From NCBI GenBank assembly GCA_030248215.1, contig JASANG010003379.1:1-64000 (forward strand): DNA of 64,000 bases, given 5' to 3'. Source of the DNA: Enoplolaimus lenunculus (lineage: Eukaryota; Nematoda; Enoplea; Enoplida; Thoracostomopsidae). The notes under the pieces were generated by a model. It had not been told where the DNA came from. It did no database searches and saw only the letters and a list, made by a program, of their open reading frames with translations. This document shows, piece by piece, positions 25,868-35,750 of the stretch (within the stretch, counting starts at the first letter, position 1; each line of letters begins with the position of its first letter). A program made the translations under genes and the position numbers.

Positions 25868-26671
25868 TGTTGCGATGCAACAACAGAAAGCTATTGGTAT
25901 CGATGGTTTGGATACGGAACCGCGCCATCTAATGCAACAACACCAGCAGAACAATTGCAACTCGTCAGTGAAGAACCAAAACCAAAGAAAAGTTTTATTA
26001 AATGTCGCAGTATGTCAAAAGATAATCGACTTTCAATACCTGATGGCTACAGCAGTCGGCGAAGTTCTTCCGGAATACAGAGTGACTGTGGACACAGGCG
26101 TAGATCAAGTTATATCGATTGCATTTGGGGATCAAAGACTTTCGAAAGGTCCGAAACACCGCCAAAAAATGCAACATCAAATGAATCGACCGGAGACGAG
26201 GGTATGGTTGTCCCTGCTCTAGGTAGCATTTGTTCTTCGGTGAAGGTTACATTTGGAAACACTGTTCCGTCAGCAATTCGTCGAATTTCTGGCGCAATGC
26301 CGATATCATATTTTAGAAACATTGAAAATACAATTGAAACCAAACGGCGCCACGCGCTCAGGCAATGTAGAATATGGCTGGTTGTTTTGGTGATTTCAAT
26401 TTCGTTCAGCTCCGTTTATCCTCTGCTCATTTTCGTAGCAGCTATTGTTTCAGCCACAACTCAGACGAACTCATCTGTTTCGATACAGGGGGCAAACATT
26501 GGATGGCAAGTGTTTAGCAGCGTTGTAACGTTGGCAGCGTTTGCGCCGCGACTAACAGTTTTGTTCTCGCCGGTTTTTTTGTTGAAAAAAGATCCAAAGT
26601 TTGCAAAACGGGTCTCAGACACTTATGTTGCCCAGTGGGCAATTTCAGTTTACCGTGGGTTGAAAAATTAA
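18314..26671 (+). CDS. Seven-transmembrane peptide-receptor-like GPCR, five exons, giant third intracellular loop
   Basis: Five exons (18314-18582, 19253-19428, 21806-22026, 22411-22802, 24328-26671) join in frame with GT-AG introns and total 3402 nt, predicting about 1133 residues. The N-terminus has NAS and NAT glycosylation sites. Predicted helices are near residues 58-82 (with the TM1 Asn), 108-133, 155-183, 223-247, 308-333, 1034-1062 and 1077-1103. Cys154 at the top of TM3 and Cys259 in loop 2 could form the usual disulphide; TM5 and TM6 keep their prolines. The D/ERY position reads AEY, so its arginine is glutamate, and NPxxY is replaced by SPVF. Loop 3 spans about 700 residues, Ser/Arg-rich with Asn runs. 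The layout recalls nematode FMRFamide-receptor-like GPCRs; the ligand is unknown. The start is the first in-frame ATG; an upstream non-coding exon cannot be excluded. Confidence 0.75.
19253..19428 (+). CDS. Receptor exon 2 (intracellular loop 1, TM2)
   Basis: The acceptor is TTTCAATTTAG before 19253 and the donor is GTAAGTTT at 19429. The reading phase continues from exon 1 through a shared Gln codon. It covers residues 90-148. Confidence 0.65.
19902..20161 (-). mobile_element. TA-flanked MITE family, truncated copy C
   Basis: Inverted relative to 8638-9088. The end reading TTCGGGTCACTACAG, followed by TA, is intact; the other end is missing. It lies within the 19858-21642 element. Confidence 0.55.
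20390..21480. mobile_element. CAGGGTTGTT hAT-type element nested in the 19858 element
   Basis: The termini CAGGGTTGTT and AACAACCCTG are perfect inverses. The flanks GCTCCAGC and GTCCCGGC differ by three transitions. The related sequence at about 57880-57900 reads AGCTCCAGCTACTTTGG without interruption, which is the predicted empty site. The interior is noncoding and has GGAAAAAATGG-type repeats at both ends. Confidence 0.65.
21806..22026 (+). CDS. Receptor exon 3 (TM3 and intracellular loop 2)
   Basis: The acceptor is TTTATTTGCAG and the donor is GTATTATT at 22027. It encodes residues 149-222, including Cys154 and the AEY triplet in place of D/ERY. Confidence 0.7.
22411..22802 (+). CDS. Receptor exon 4 (TM4, extracellular loop 2, TM5)
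   Basis: The acceptor is CGCATTTCAG and the donor is GTATGTGA at 22803. It encodes residues 223 to 353. TM5 has FGIP with the usual proline and ends in the basic stretch YKQRRLVKK. Confidence 0.75.
23813..23931. mobile_element. Small inverted-repeat element in receptor intron 4
   Basis: It begins TTAGGGTAACGC and ends GCTTTCCCTAA, and both halves contain (G)TCACCGT/ACGGTGAC words that can pair. It is a 119-bp foldback; no target duplication is resolved. The short ORF at 23493-23687 in this intron shows no family features. Confidence 0.45.
24328..26671 (+). CDS. Receptor exon 5 (giant intracellular loop 3, TM6, TM7, C-tail)
   Basis: The acceptor is ATAACTGTTTCAG. It encodes about 781 residues after the shared Arg codon. 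The loop contains a Cys-rich start, an 11-Asn run (about 24672-24704), many basic-Ser motifs of the RRxS type (possible kinase sites), and a run of some 36 Asn interrupted by two Ile (about 25759-25866). TM6 starts QCRIWLVVLV, and the protein ends about 30 residues after TM7. Confidence 0.8.
25759..25866 (+). repeat. AAC/AAT trinucleotide repeat in the receptor coding region
   Basis: About 36 codons of AAC then AAT, broken by two ATT codons. It encodes polyasparagine in loop 3. A shorter AAT/AAC run lies at 24672-24704. The length is likely polymorphic. Confidence 0.85.
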
Positions 26672-26875
26672 TTGTTTATCGAATAAGTTTTTATGCGTTC
26701 GTATTGTTAGCGCTCACTATGTGTACGGAAACGTATATCCTGTTCGCGCGCGCAGGTTTTGTAGCGAGAATTTTACAACTGTGACTTGCATTAGCAGCTG
26801 CAAATTTGTGGAAATGGGTTTCAAACAAAACTTTCGAGTTAACGTCGCAGCTGCAAATTTTCCCTGTAAAGCGGA

Positions 26876-27156
26876 TAGAGTCTCTAAACCCTAATTAGAG
26901 TCCATAAATGTCCATTATCCAACATTGTAGCGCATAAATGATTCCAGATTCAAATAAAGTTGAGTTCGAAACTTTAACGAGTAAGTTTTGAAAGTAACAT
27001 TCCAAAGTATAACCTTGCATTATCGCTCAAGCCTTTGATGCAAGGCAAAAAATGGATAATTCAACGGATAGTTGCAACATCGGATATATATCAGTAACGA
27101 AGGGTGGCGGAGGGCAGGTTGACAATTAATAACAGTCCGTAACCGAATAACAGAGG
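26876..27156 (-). mobile_element. TA-flanked MITE family, truncated copy F
   Basis: It matches the inverse of the 8638 family from the words AGAGTCTCTAAACCC through AACAGTCCGTAACCGAATAACAG. The terminal part is lost where the 27158 hairpin begins. Confidence 0.5.
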
Positions 27157-27157
27157 G

Positions 27158-27207
27158 GTTAATATTATATGCTACAATATACAGCCGATGTAGCATATAA
27201 TATTAAC
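27158..27207. repeat. 18-bp perfect hairpin
   Basis: 27158-27175 is perfectly complementary to 27190-27207 with a 14-nt loop; the arm reads GTTAATATTATATGCTAC. It lies 490 bp downstream of the receptor stop codon, in transposon debris. Confidence 0.6.
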
Positions 27208-27611
27208 TCCGCTGAAAATTAACTCCCCCAGTCAAATGAGAACGTCTTAACGTGGTAGGGAATGCATGTATATTGATTAAACTTGATAAATACATTATTT
27301 CACAAAGATAAAGTATTCTCTTTCATTTTAAAAATGAAATAACTGCAATCTGGCGATTATTGAAATCATTAGCACGTAGGAAAGTACAAATATAAATTGA
27401 CAATGATGAATTTCGTTTATCTCTAGGATTTGTATTTAGGAAATTATACGCTATTCGCCGAACTTCGGTTTTACCAAAAATCAACTCTTAAGGTTGTATC
27501 AAGTTGACACTACATTGGTTGCAGTTGTAATAATAATTTAGTATTCATTCATCTCAGTTTTTCTCACCGATCAATGAAGATTTTGAAAAGTAAAAGTTAT
27601 ATTGCTAGCTT

Positions 27612-27814
27612 GGCCCATGTAAAGATCGGAACGGAACGTTTTCTGAGGGGCTAGATCAGAGTAAGCTTAAGCTTTAGACTAAGTAATTTTTTGCTTGGTT
27701 TAGACTTAGGCTTAGGCTTACGAATATGCTCATTCTTATCCTTGGCTTAGGCTTAGGCTTTTAGGCTTAAGAATATGCTTGTAATACTATTCCGCCCCTG
27801 TTCTTTACATGGCC
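27612..27814. mobile_element. hAT-type MITE with degenerate TTAGGC core, copy 2
   Basis: The ends GGCCCATGTAAAGA and TCTTTACATGGCC bound 203 bp. GCTAGCTT is duplicated exactly on both sides (27604-27611 and 27815-27822). The core is TTAGGC-like, as in 9196-9382. Confidence 0.7.
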
Positions 27815-29041
27815 GCTAGCTTCAACATAAATGAAGTTGCACAGCTCTCAGCGTATTAACATGGGCCAATATTTTGACCATTAAACGTTTCGCCATCGTC
27901 AATATTTTGCATAGAAGTTGTGGTATATAAAAATATTTAGATGTTAAATCTTGATGCATAGCATACTTAACAAAACAATCATGTTCTCTTTTAACACTTG
28001 ATTTAGCATCCATTAACGGCTTTGCATTTGTCGAGGCACATGACATATGTTTTGATGCAATTTTCCCCATTTCTACGAAGCTATTTTATTTATGCCTCAA
28101 TAGTTTGGCAACATTTTTGATGTCCGCCCCCGCCATAAATTTTTGTATCCACTATTGTAAGTTTACACTATCATCAGCAATGATGTTGGACCATCTTATT
28201 GGAATATGTCATTATGAGCAATTTGGCCCAATTTGCATACTTGCAGGGATTCATGTTAGCCATATTTTGTTTTCGCATGGCTAGGTTTGAGGTTTCGGTG
28301 TTTTTGGAGATTAAGTTATGGTTGTGATGTTATTTTTAAGTGGTTCAGCTAATGTTATGTTTGCTAAATAAACTGTTGTTTTCTATTAAGCACTGTGGCG
28401 GACTATAGCCGACTAAATTTAGCTATGCTCACGCATACAGCTTGGACACTGTTCACATCTGTGACATGATTACAAAATAATGACCCCGACGTGATCAATA
28501 CGTGGTAGCAATGCGTGGAGAGCCAGTTGTTAGCCAGCCACACCCACCCCGTGTTAAATGCAACCCGTCTGCTTACAACGATTGCATGTTCGGAAATTTC
28601 GGGAAGCACCTATGCAAGGTACTCATTCAGCAAGCTCCGTTATCCAACTGGACATGAGTTCACCCGTGCTGTCGTGTTTGCTCTCGGCATAGTGTTGGCG
28701 TCGTTGAGCATGGACATCATCGCGGGCTTCGTAATTCATAGTCGATTTATTAAAAAGTTGACAAAATGTGCTCCGATTGTGAGTGCTGCGAGACGCCGCT
28801 CACGACGGTGGCACAAACGATCGTGGCAGAGAAGACAACAGATTTCGCAAAATAAAGTTAATTTAAAATTGATTTTTGCATTGCTTTATTTATGTTTTCG
28901 TGTTTTGTCGCATTACTTTGCTCCCCATACACATGCGTTCAACCTAGTGCGCGTTCAGTTGCTATTCGTGCAGAACGAGCTATGCCAAATGCACGCTTCC
29001 TGCTTGTTGCGCATGTAAAAATGTAAGAAGCGGGTAAGGTT
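27815..29041. other. Stretch without an assignable gene
   Basis: The longest open frame (28515-29018, non-ATG start) has one hydrophobic segment followed by an Arg-rich stretch and no family resemblance. It could be an exon of the reading frame that carries the 2A-like motif just downstream, but no splice pair is convincing. Confidence 0.3.
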
Positions 29042-29158
29042 TCGATTTTTAATATAGAACAAATAGGGTCCGCTCACGCAAGTGCGCTGAGACATCTATT
29101 GCTGGTTGCTGGCGATGTCGAATCGAATCCAGGCCCAAACGTAGCCATGCAAGTGTTC
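29042..29158 (+). pseudogene. Open frame with 2A-like peptide (AGDVESNPGP)
   Basis: The frame reads ...ALRHLLLVAGDVESNPGP (core 29096-29137) and stops at 29159. D-V-E-x-N-P-G-P after a Leu-rich stretch is the 2A ribosome-skipping signature. It is known from some RNA viruses and from the N-termini of several non-LTR retrotransposon proteins. Here only 17 nt follow before the stop, so the element is probably a retroelement remnant or a short exon. A splice acceptor-like TTTTTAATATAG precedes it at about 29056. No downstream RT is recognisable nearby. Confidence 0.5.
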
Positions 29159-29195
29159 TGAATCATTGTTGGTCTGTGGTCAGCCCTAAACTTTT

Positions 29196-29520
29196 AAGGA
29201 GCATTTTCAAGCTCACGTAGCTGGTGCGTTCTCGGTTTCGGAAGTGCAGGTAGTTCTCCGATCTTTAATGGCATCTAGCCGCAAGATCGCATGAGCTACG
29301 CATAATATTTATGCTTACCGTATTGGCGATGAAACAAATTCGATTCACACTATTGGAATGACGGTGAGTTTGGGGCGGGCCGCCGTTTATTGAACGCTAT
29401 TGAACTAAAAGGGGCCATAAATGTAGTTGTAATTGTGACCCGCTGGTATGGCGGAGTACATCTTGGGACCCACCGTTTTCGAATAATTTGTACGCCAACG
29501 CGCGAAATTATAAACCAAAG
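29196..29520 (+). pseudogene. IMPACT/UPF0029 (YIH1-like) domain fragment, disrupted
   Basis: Two frames together give the family's conserved order: FQAHVA near 29205, ATHNIYAYRI (29295-29324), then in another frame NDGEFGAGRRLL and VVIVTRWYGGVHLG (about 29357-29460). IMPACT proteins bind GCN1 and restrain the GCN2 kinase in translation control. A TGA at 29292-29294 sits between the first two blocks, and a one-base frame change occurs around 29345-29357. No N-terminal RWD domain or start codon is visible. The recognition is firm; that it is a dead copy is inferred from the two lesions. Confidence 0.65.
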
Positions 29521-30059
29521 TGGCCGGTTTAACACAAATACATCGAGGGGTACTAAAGTTCTTAGTCACAGACCTTCGCGAGGCAAAAGGGTAAGGATGG
29601 AGTTAGATTTTTGCGATAAATTGCAAACGAAAACCTTTAAGCTGCGCAAAATGCAAAATGCATCGGGCGAAGGTCAATCGCTGGTTAACATTGGTGAATC
29701 CAGTTACGTGGCTATGTTTTCCAGCAATCCAATTGCGCGGGTGTTGCCCGTTCACAGCATTATATCGAGGTCATTGTTGTAGGGATGCCTCTGGGTACGC
29801 GCTCTTGAGGTTTTCTGCAAAATTTGCCCGGTTATCGCGGAGCGATTCTGCTTTGGGCCACAGCTGCTGGCAGTTATTACACTTGAGACGCGGTGCGGAC
29901 GATAACCCCGTGGACGCTAGCAAGTGGCACGGGGTCAGGCGCTCCTCTAGCGTTTATTTCAACAGCTGGAAATCTCAGATCTCATGTTAACCTCTTGCTA
30001 CGCTGACTTAATTGTTCTTTCATAATTTTTCTTTTCCCCTCCGGTTCCTTGTTTATTTT

Positions 30060-30127
30060 GGGTTACCAGTTGCAATGTTGTTGCTCTTGTTGTTGTCGTT
30101 GTTTTTGTTTTTGTTGTTGTTGTTGGT
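30060..30127 (+). repeat. TTG-rich low-complexity tract
   Basis: An imperfect GTT/TTG repeat. The GAAGCTT ... AAGCTTC hairpin at about 30208-30229 lies between it and the promoter at 30264. Confidence 0.6.
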
Positions 30128-30263
30128 TTCGCTCCGAATCCGAAAATTTTCGCCTATAACTATCTGGCCGGTTTTCGGAAATTTATGCTAATTTTACGAA
30201 ATTTTAAGAAGCTTGTGCAAATAAGCTTCTAATTATGAAATTTGCTTTAGCCATCCGGCAGGG

Positions 30264-30305
30264 TATAAAAGCCGCTGCCGATTCTACAGTTTAGGCATTC
30301 AGTTT
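30264..30305 (+). promoter_or_regulatory. Core promoter: TATA box with nearby initiator-like motif
   Basis: TATAAAAG (30264-30271) is preceded by GGG and followed by an initiator-like TTCAGTTT with A at 30301 and an alternative ACAGTTT at 30288. Neither lies at the ideal 31-bp distance. The downstream ORFs are short and not recognisable, so it may be the promoter of a decayed retroelement. 30550-31474 holds nothing else identifiable. Confidence 0.4.
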
Positions 30306-31474
30306 GCATTCTTTATCGTCAAACTGCCAGTATGGCACGTCAACTTTAACTGGTGCCTACCAGTGTTGCTTTATTTTTTGTGTTGGGCTCCTGTTCATAG
30401 GTGTAGCCGGCTTCATAAAAGAAGTCGGCTGCGGTAAATTTTGTATTTCGCAAAATGCTTTCTCGGGTACCGGTGACCAGAGGTGTCAGCGGTACAAGGG
30501 AATGAATGAGCCCAAAATTTAACGTGGTTAATAGTGTTGTTTTTTAATAATAAAATATAGGTGCCGAGTTTACATGGGTAAACCCACACATTTTCTGGAA
30601 GCTCCTAAATATTTTGTTGCAGATTAGGCGTTGGGATAATTGTTTTCTCTAGTTGTTATTATCTTTGTTTTTGACGCGTCAATCCCCATTTTTGTTGACT
30701 CTGACGCGGACTGGCTCGATTCGCGACCGAGCGAGTCCGAGTCAGAATTTTGTTATTATTGTCCAGACTGGGGAAGGGTATTTTCTTTTCTTTTTCTTTT
30801 CTTTTTGCGGTTGATTTTTGATCCAGGGAGTTTCGAATGTTCTGTGTAAGTAAAATTTCTATAGCCTTAAAATAGGCGGTGCGGGTCCCGTTTTTCTTTT
30901 TTCCTTTCGACCAATACCTTTTTACCAAGAATTTATTTTTCCCCGCGCTTTGAATTTTGCCTGCCCACCGGATGGTTGAGAAAATTTCCCACCACGGTAG
31001 ACAGAAGTTTTAACCAGGGGCAGGAATGCGCGAGGATATGAGTCTCCTAGTCCCGAATTTTCTTTTATTTCCGTCCAGCCATGTATTTGGCTGGTCGATT
31101 TTTAGCAGGTTAAAAATTTAGTGATTTCTTAACACCAGAAATGTGTCCGGTGATTACGGACAAGGATTGTGAATGCAAGTGCACTCAGACCTGGGCGCGG
31201 AAATCCTATCCAGAACACGGCTATGCCAGTGTAGCTAAACCGATTCTAAAGTTACCATCGCACAATCATAAGATTGGGATCGCCAAGGATAGGTGGCTTA
31301 TGCTTAGGTGTAGGGTCCTTACCTTATAATTGTGTGTACTTACGCATAATTTCTCCAGTAATCACGCGCCCAAAAATTTGGTTACACGTACTGGTATTTG
31401 TGTTGTTCACAATGTTTTTCTTGTAATTTAAACAAGTTGAATCAGGTGAACTGCATTCAGAAAATGCAGTTAAA

Positions 31475-31580
31475 ATGTGTGTGTATGTTCACTATAGAAT
31501 TAGAATTATCGTCCGGCACGCTTCGCACCTTCGTGTTCTACCACTGATTGCTGGTATCGAACCTAACCCAGATCCTGGTA
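31475..31580 (+). pseudogene. Second 2A-like frame, cut by a hAT-like end
   Basis: The frame contains LRVLPLIAGIEPNPDPG (ending about 31580), resembling the AGDIEPNPGP type of 2A but lacking the Asp and with an extra Asp before Pro-Gly, so activity is doubtful. The hAT-type terminus TAGTGATGGGCATC begins at 31579, interrupting the frame. Confidence 0.35.
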
Positions 31581-33163
31581 GTGATGGGCATCAAATATTT
31601 TTTCATATCCGGATATCCGGCAATTTTTGCCGGATATTTATCCGGTTATCCGAAATGAAATTTTCTATTTCGGATATCCAAACCTCAATTTTGGAGATTT
31701 TTTTTAGTTTCCGAACTTCAAATTTCGTTTCCTAATCACTTGTTTTAACTTGTTGCTCTAAAGGAAGTACTCTGGCTCTCAAGCAAATTGATAGGAACAT
31801 AAAAGATACAATTCTAAAAATCGGTATTTATTATGCCAGTGTTGTAGTGACCCGGATAAGAGGGGTACCCATTCTGAGTCCCAATCGATTGGAGTCCGTA
31901 TCCCTAATAAGAATCCGTTAGCGCATAGAGTTTCTAAACCATAATTTGAGTACATAAATGTCAATTATTTCTAATTATAGCGCATAAGACTCCAGAACCA
32001 AATAAAGGTGAGTTCAAAACTTTGAAGCGTACTTAAGTTTTCAAAGTACGTTCCTAATAATAACCTTGCATTATGGCTAAAGCTTTTGATACAAGGCAAA
32101 TAAACATTCAATTCAAGGGTTAGTTACAATACCGGATATATGTGTTACGAAGTGTGGCCGAGGACGGCATAAAAATAAATAACAGTTCGTAACCGAATAA
32201 CAAGGGGGTACCCTCTGGAGTAGTGGTAATAACAGGGGGTCCTGATTTTGAGCCCCAATCAATTGGAGTCAGTATCCCTAATACGACTCCGTAAGCAGAT
32301 AGAGTCCCTAAACCTTAATTAGAGTCTATAAATGTCAATTATCCCTAATTGCAGCGCATCAATGCGTCCAACACCAAATAAAATTGAGTTCGAATCTTTA
32401 AGGCGTACTTAAATTTTAAAACTACATCTCTAAGTATAACCTTGCATTATCGCTCAAGCCATTGACACACGGCAAATAAACGTTAATTCAACGGATAGTT
32501 GCAATACCGACAGTAACGAAGAGTGGGAAGGGGGGTTAAACATAAATAACAGTCCGTGACCGAATAACAGGGGGTACTCTCTAGAGAGGTCAAATAAATA
32601 TCAATCCCCCCTCTTATTCGGGTCACTCACTAGTCACTACAGAACCTCAATAGTACTGGGTATTCAATTTAGAAGATTGCTACAGGCTACTAAATACTTG
32701 CGTTGACATTTTATCACCAAAAATTTATGTGGGGAGTTCGGACAAATTGTAACGTACGGGTCCTTAGGCATTTTTCTTATCCGGACCGGATATCCGGTGT
32801 TCATCTGTAGTCTATATCATACTGTTCTCAGTAAACTTGCTATCATCATTCTCGGATTCACGAAGTGTTAACTCAGAAAAACTTTGTTAAATAAAACAAC
32901 TAAAACGTCCCAGAGGTAAATTTAGTGTTAGATCTGTGTGAAACCCAGCCGTATATCGAATTATGCAGAAACTCAGGCCCATGTTACTTTTAGGGTCGTA
33001 GAGGATTCTATTATTGCAATATTTGCTTAGGCTTAGGGATACGTTTAATCTTGGTTACGCCCCTAAAAGGAACATAGGCTTCGCTGGGTTAATTTTAAGA
33101 TGAACTAAAAATACAAAGTCATTTTACCTATAAAAATCACGCTATCTCAAGTTTTTTGAATAT
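31579..33163. mobile_element. Left part of a hAT-like element with ATCCGG palindromes
   Basis: It starts TAGTGATGGGCATC, as at 19858. A matching right end lies at about 58028, beyond the giant LTR element; the flanks GATCCTGG and GTCCTGGG are similar but shifted by one base. Another right-end-like sequence at about 32785-32810 (ATATCCGGTGTTCATCTGTA) offers a shorter alternative element. Two TA-MITE copies are nested inside, and a GGCCCATGTTACTTTTAGGG foldback (about 32976-33079) lies before the LTR. Confidence 0.45.
31842..32642 (-). mobile_element. Two tandem inverted copies of the TA-flanked MITE
   Basis: The first copy runs from about 31842 to 32220 and is abutted by a second ending at about 32642 with TTCGGGTCACT...ACTACAG. 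Both show the family's ordered words (TAAATGTCAATTA, CCTTGCATTAT, GTAACCGAATAACA). Confidence 0.55.
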
Positions 33164-33284
33164 TGTCAGGGACACATCCCGTTAGTCGTGACATTCTTAG
33201 AGACCCGAAATGATCATATGACTAAAGGAATTTGACTCGAGGGGTCTGGCGTACTAGGAGCGTTACTGCTATGAACTTCTGTCC

Positions 33285-33554
33285 ATGGTCACTATTATTG
33301 TCATCATTGGTATTATTGTTATTATTATTATTAATGTTGGTGCCTTACTGAATTATGCTATGCTGTTTACTGAATTATGCTATGCTGTTGTTGTTATTAC
33401 TGCTGCTATTATTATCTTGGTATTGCTCCTTTCGCATGATTGTCTTACGCGGAGTTCGTCGAGCCTACCTAGGGACATTCCAACACCCTTAGTTCTGGCT
33501 GCCGCCCCAATATTCTGTAGTCTAACCACACTTACTAGTTTTACGTGCAATTGA
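33285..33554 (+). CDS. Possible small hydrophobic protein in the LTR
   Basis: 89 codons from an ATG in fair context (TCCATGG). The first 50 residues are Ile/Val-rich and could form two membrane segments; the tail is Ser/Thr/Pro-rich. The same ORF is in the 3' LTR at 52589-52858 with one amino-acid change. The ATT/GTT-rich DNA could give such a frame by chance, and it lies upstream of the mapped promoter, so expression from the 5' copy is doubtful. Confidence 0.2.
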   Translation: MVTIIVIIGIIVIIIINVGALLNYAMLFTELCYAVVVITAAIIILVLLLSHDCLTRSSSSLPRDIPTPLVLAAAPIFCSLTTLTSFTCN

Positions 33555-34859
33555 AGGAAATTCTTGAAAAATGGGGTCGAGCAGCGTAACTAGCGGGGAA
33601 GGGTGAGTATAGTTTGGGTTTCGGGCCCAGCTGGACGCCTGTTCAATGAGGGTGGCTCCACACGCCGCGGTTACTGTGACTTCACAGAGGGAGCCAGAAG
33701 CAAACCCTATTCTCGTGCGCCCTTTCTTTCTTTGTGAGTCTAGATTGTCCCGAGTTGCGTCTCTGTTTCAATAACCTTAGTCTTGTTATCGTTTATGTAC
33801 GTCCGCAAGATTTAACAACCGCGGCAGTATAACGTTCTGAGGAGCATTTTAAACTAAATTGACATTGAAAAAAGGGGGTCGCCCCGTGCTTAGAGATTGG
33901 AAGGGGGGCGAGCTGCTCACAAACGGCTGATTAGGCTAGTATATCTCGTGGGTTGGCCATCGGCAACCCTGGCCTGGTTTAGGAATGTAGGTTGATCTTC
34001 TCCCTTCCCCCCCATGCGAGACCTGAGTAATCTTTCCCGGTTGCTGCCGCTCGCATAGTTTCGTAGGCTCTAATTAACGCTACGAGCTCAAATTTTTTTT
34101 TCTTTAACCTCATTTGATTGATCAATTAATGGACGTACAGCATAGCTAGAAGATTGTAGGCTGGTTGACTCGAACAATTTCTGAACTTTAAACAATTAGA
34201 CGTTTTTAGTCGAGACGTGAAAATGTAGTAGGAAAAGGGGGCACCCCAGTGGGCCTCGGCTCTGGTTGTCGACCGAAGAAGGGGGTCTCGCAGCTGTTGT
34301 TTAGTGGGGAGCACTCTCGGGGTACAACCTTGGGCGCACCCCTAAGCCAAGGGACAAGAAGGCCCCGCCGTGCGGACCCCTATAGATATCAAACCGTTTC
34401 GGCCTGTGTGTTGCATTGACATTGCGCTCTAGCGTGTTTTCGTTTCACTACTCAGACATTTAATGACTCTCTTGTGCACATAACTGACAATAGAGCAGAT
34501 TTACGAGCCTGCTGAGAGGGATGAGAGGCGTCGGCAACGATTTGAAGTTTTTGTTTTATTTCCAGCGAGAGCGGGGGCTGGTGAAAGTTTCATGAAGGGA
34601 GGATCCCCTTGTTTTATTGTGTATTCCATTGCCCGAACCCAAGGCAGGGGTGCAAACTTAGGAGGGGACCCCCGGGGCTCCCTGGACAACCCCCGCGCAA
34701 TAATTCTGCCGATTTCAGTCTGGGAATGTCTGGGACCAAATTTTGACATGACTAATTGTAACCAGTGCCCTTTAATACCGCTCACCGAACTGGGCAATAA
34801 GGATACCTCGACTAGGGATCACGGATAAGTAATTTAGCAGTTATGCCGAATCACAGCCT

Positions 34860-35750
34860 AAGACTTTGCGTGCGAATTTTTACGGATTCAGAGGCACACG
34901 AGGCGTCAGAATAGGGATTCTTAGACAACTTGAGAAGGCCTACCAGTTGACAGATCTCGTCGCTCGGGGAAATAAAAACACGCTGACCATGGGTCTGGGA
35001 TAACCTTTTCGGGAGTTATGGTCACTCGAACTTTCGAAATGATGTGTGTAAATTTTACGGATCCTAGGGTGAAAAAATGCAAAAACATGAATTTCGGAAT
35101 CGGAGGTCGAGATCCATATCATTCGACGCAGCCCATCGAGCTGAGTAATAAAACCACCCTGACTTGGGGTCCCCGACCCCCCGTTCAAAAGTTATGGGTT
35201 TTCGAACTTTCAGCATTTTACATGTGCAGTTACGGTTTCTAGGGGTGAAAAATGCAAAAATGCGATTTTCGGAATCTGCTGTTGAAACCCATACCAATCG
35301 ATAGAGCTCGCCGAGCTAAGTAAGAAAAATACCCTGACTGGGGGTCGGAAGTCATTCGTTCAACAGTTAGAGGTATCCAGAGTTTCCGAAATTTAGTGTG
35401 TAAAATTTACGGAACCGAAGTCGAAAAATGCAAAAATGCAAATTTTGGAATTGAGTATCGAGATTGGTATCAATCGACGCAGCTTTTCACGCTGAACAAG
35501 AAAAATGCCCTAACTCGGGGTCTGGGACCAATCGTTAAGAAGTTACTAGCACTTGAAGTTTTCGAAATTTTACGTGTAACACGTTACGGATCCCCGGTCC
35601 AAAAATGCAAAATCACGTTTTCCGGAATCTAGGGCTGGGACTGGTCCTATCGGGTTCGGCGCATCGCAATGAGTAATAAAACCACCCTGACCGCTGTTCG
35701 GAAACCGATACTTGAAAAGTTATGGCTAGCCCAAGGCCCGTAATTTTGGC
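34860..35750 (+). repeat. Degenerate 176-bp tandem repeat in the 5' LTR, about five units
   Basis: The marker (G/C)(T/A)AAxAAAAAxxxCCTGAC recurs at 34969, 35145, 35320, 35496 and 35673, i.e. every 175-177 bp. A second marker, AAAAATGCAAAAA, recurs with it. Units are strongly diverged but the period is kept. The 3' LTR has the same array starting around 54165. Confidence 0.75.

Noticed and set aside
25721-25960. Minus-strand ORF rich in Ile and Val
   Set aside because: It is the mirror of the Asn codon repeat in the receptor exon.
29292-29294. Recoded TGA (selenocysteine or readthrough) in the IMPACT-like frame
   Set aside because: The family has no selenocysteine there and a separate frame change nearby favours a pseudogene.
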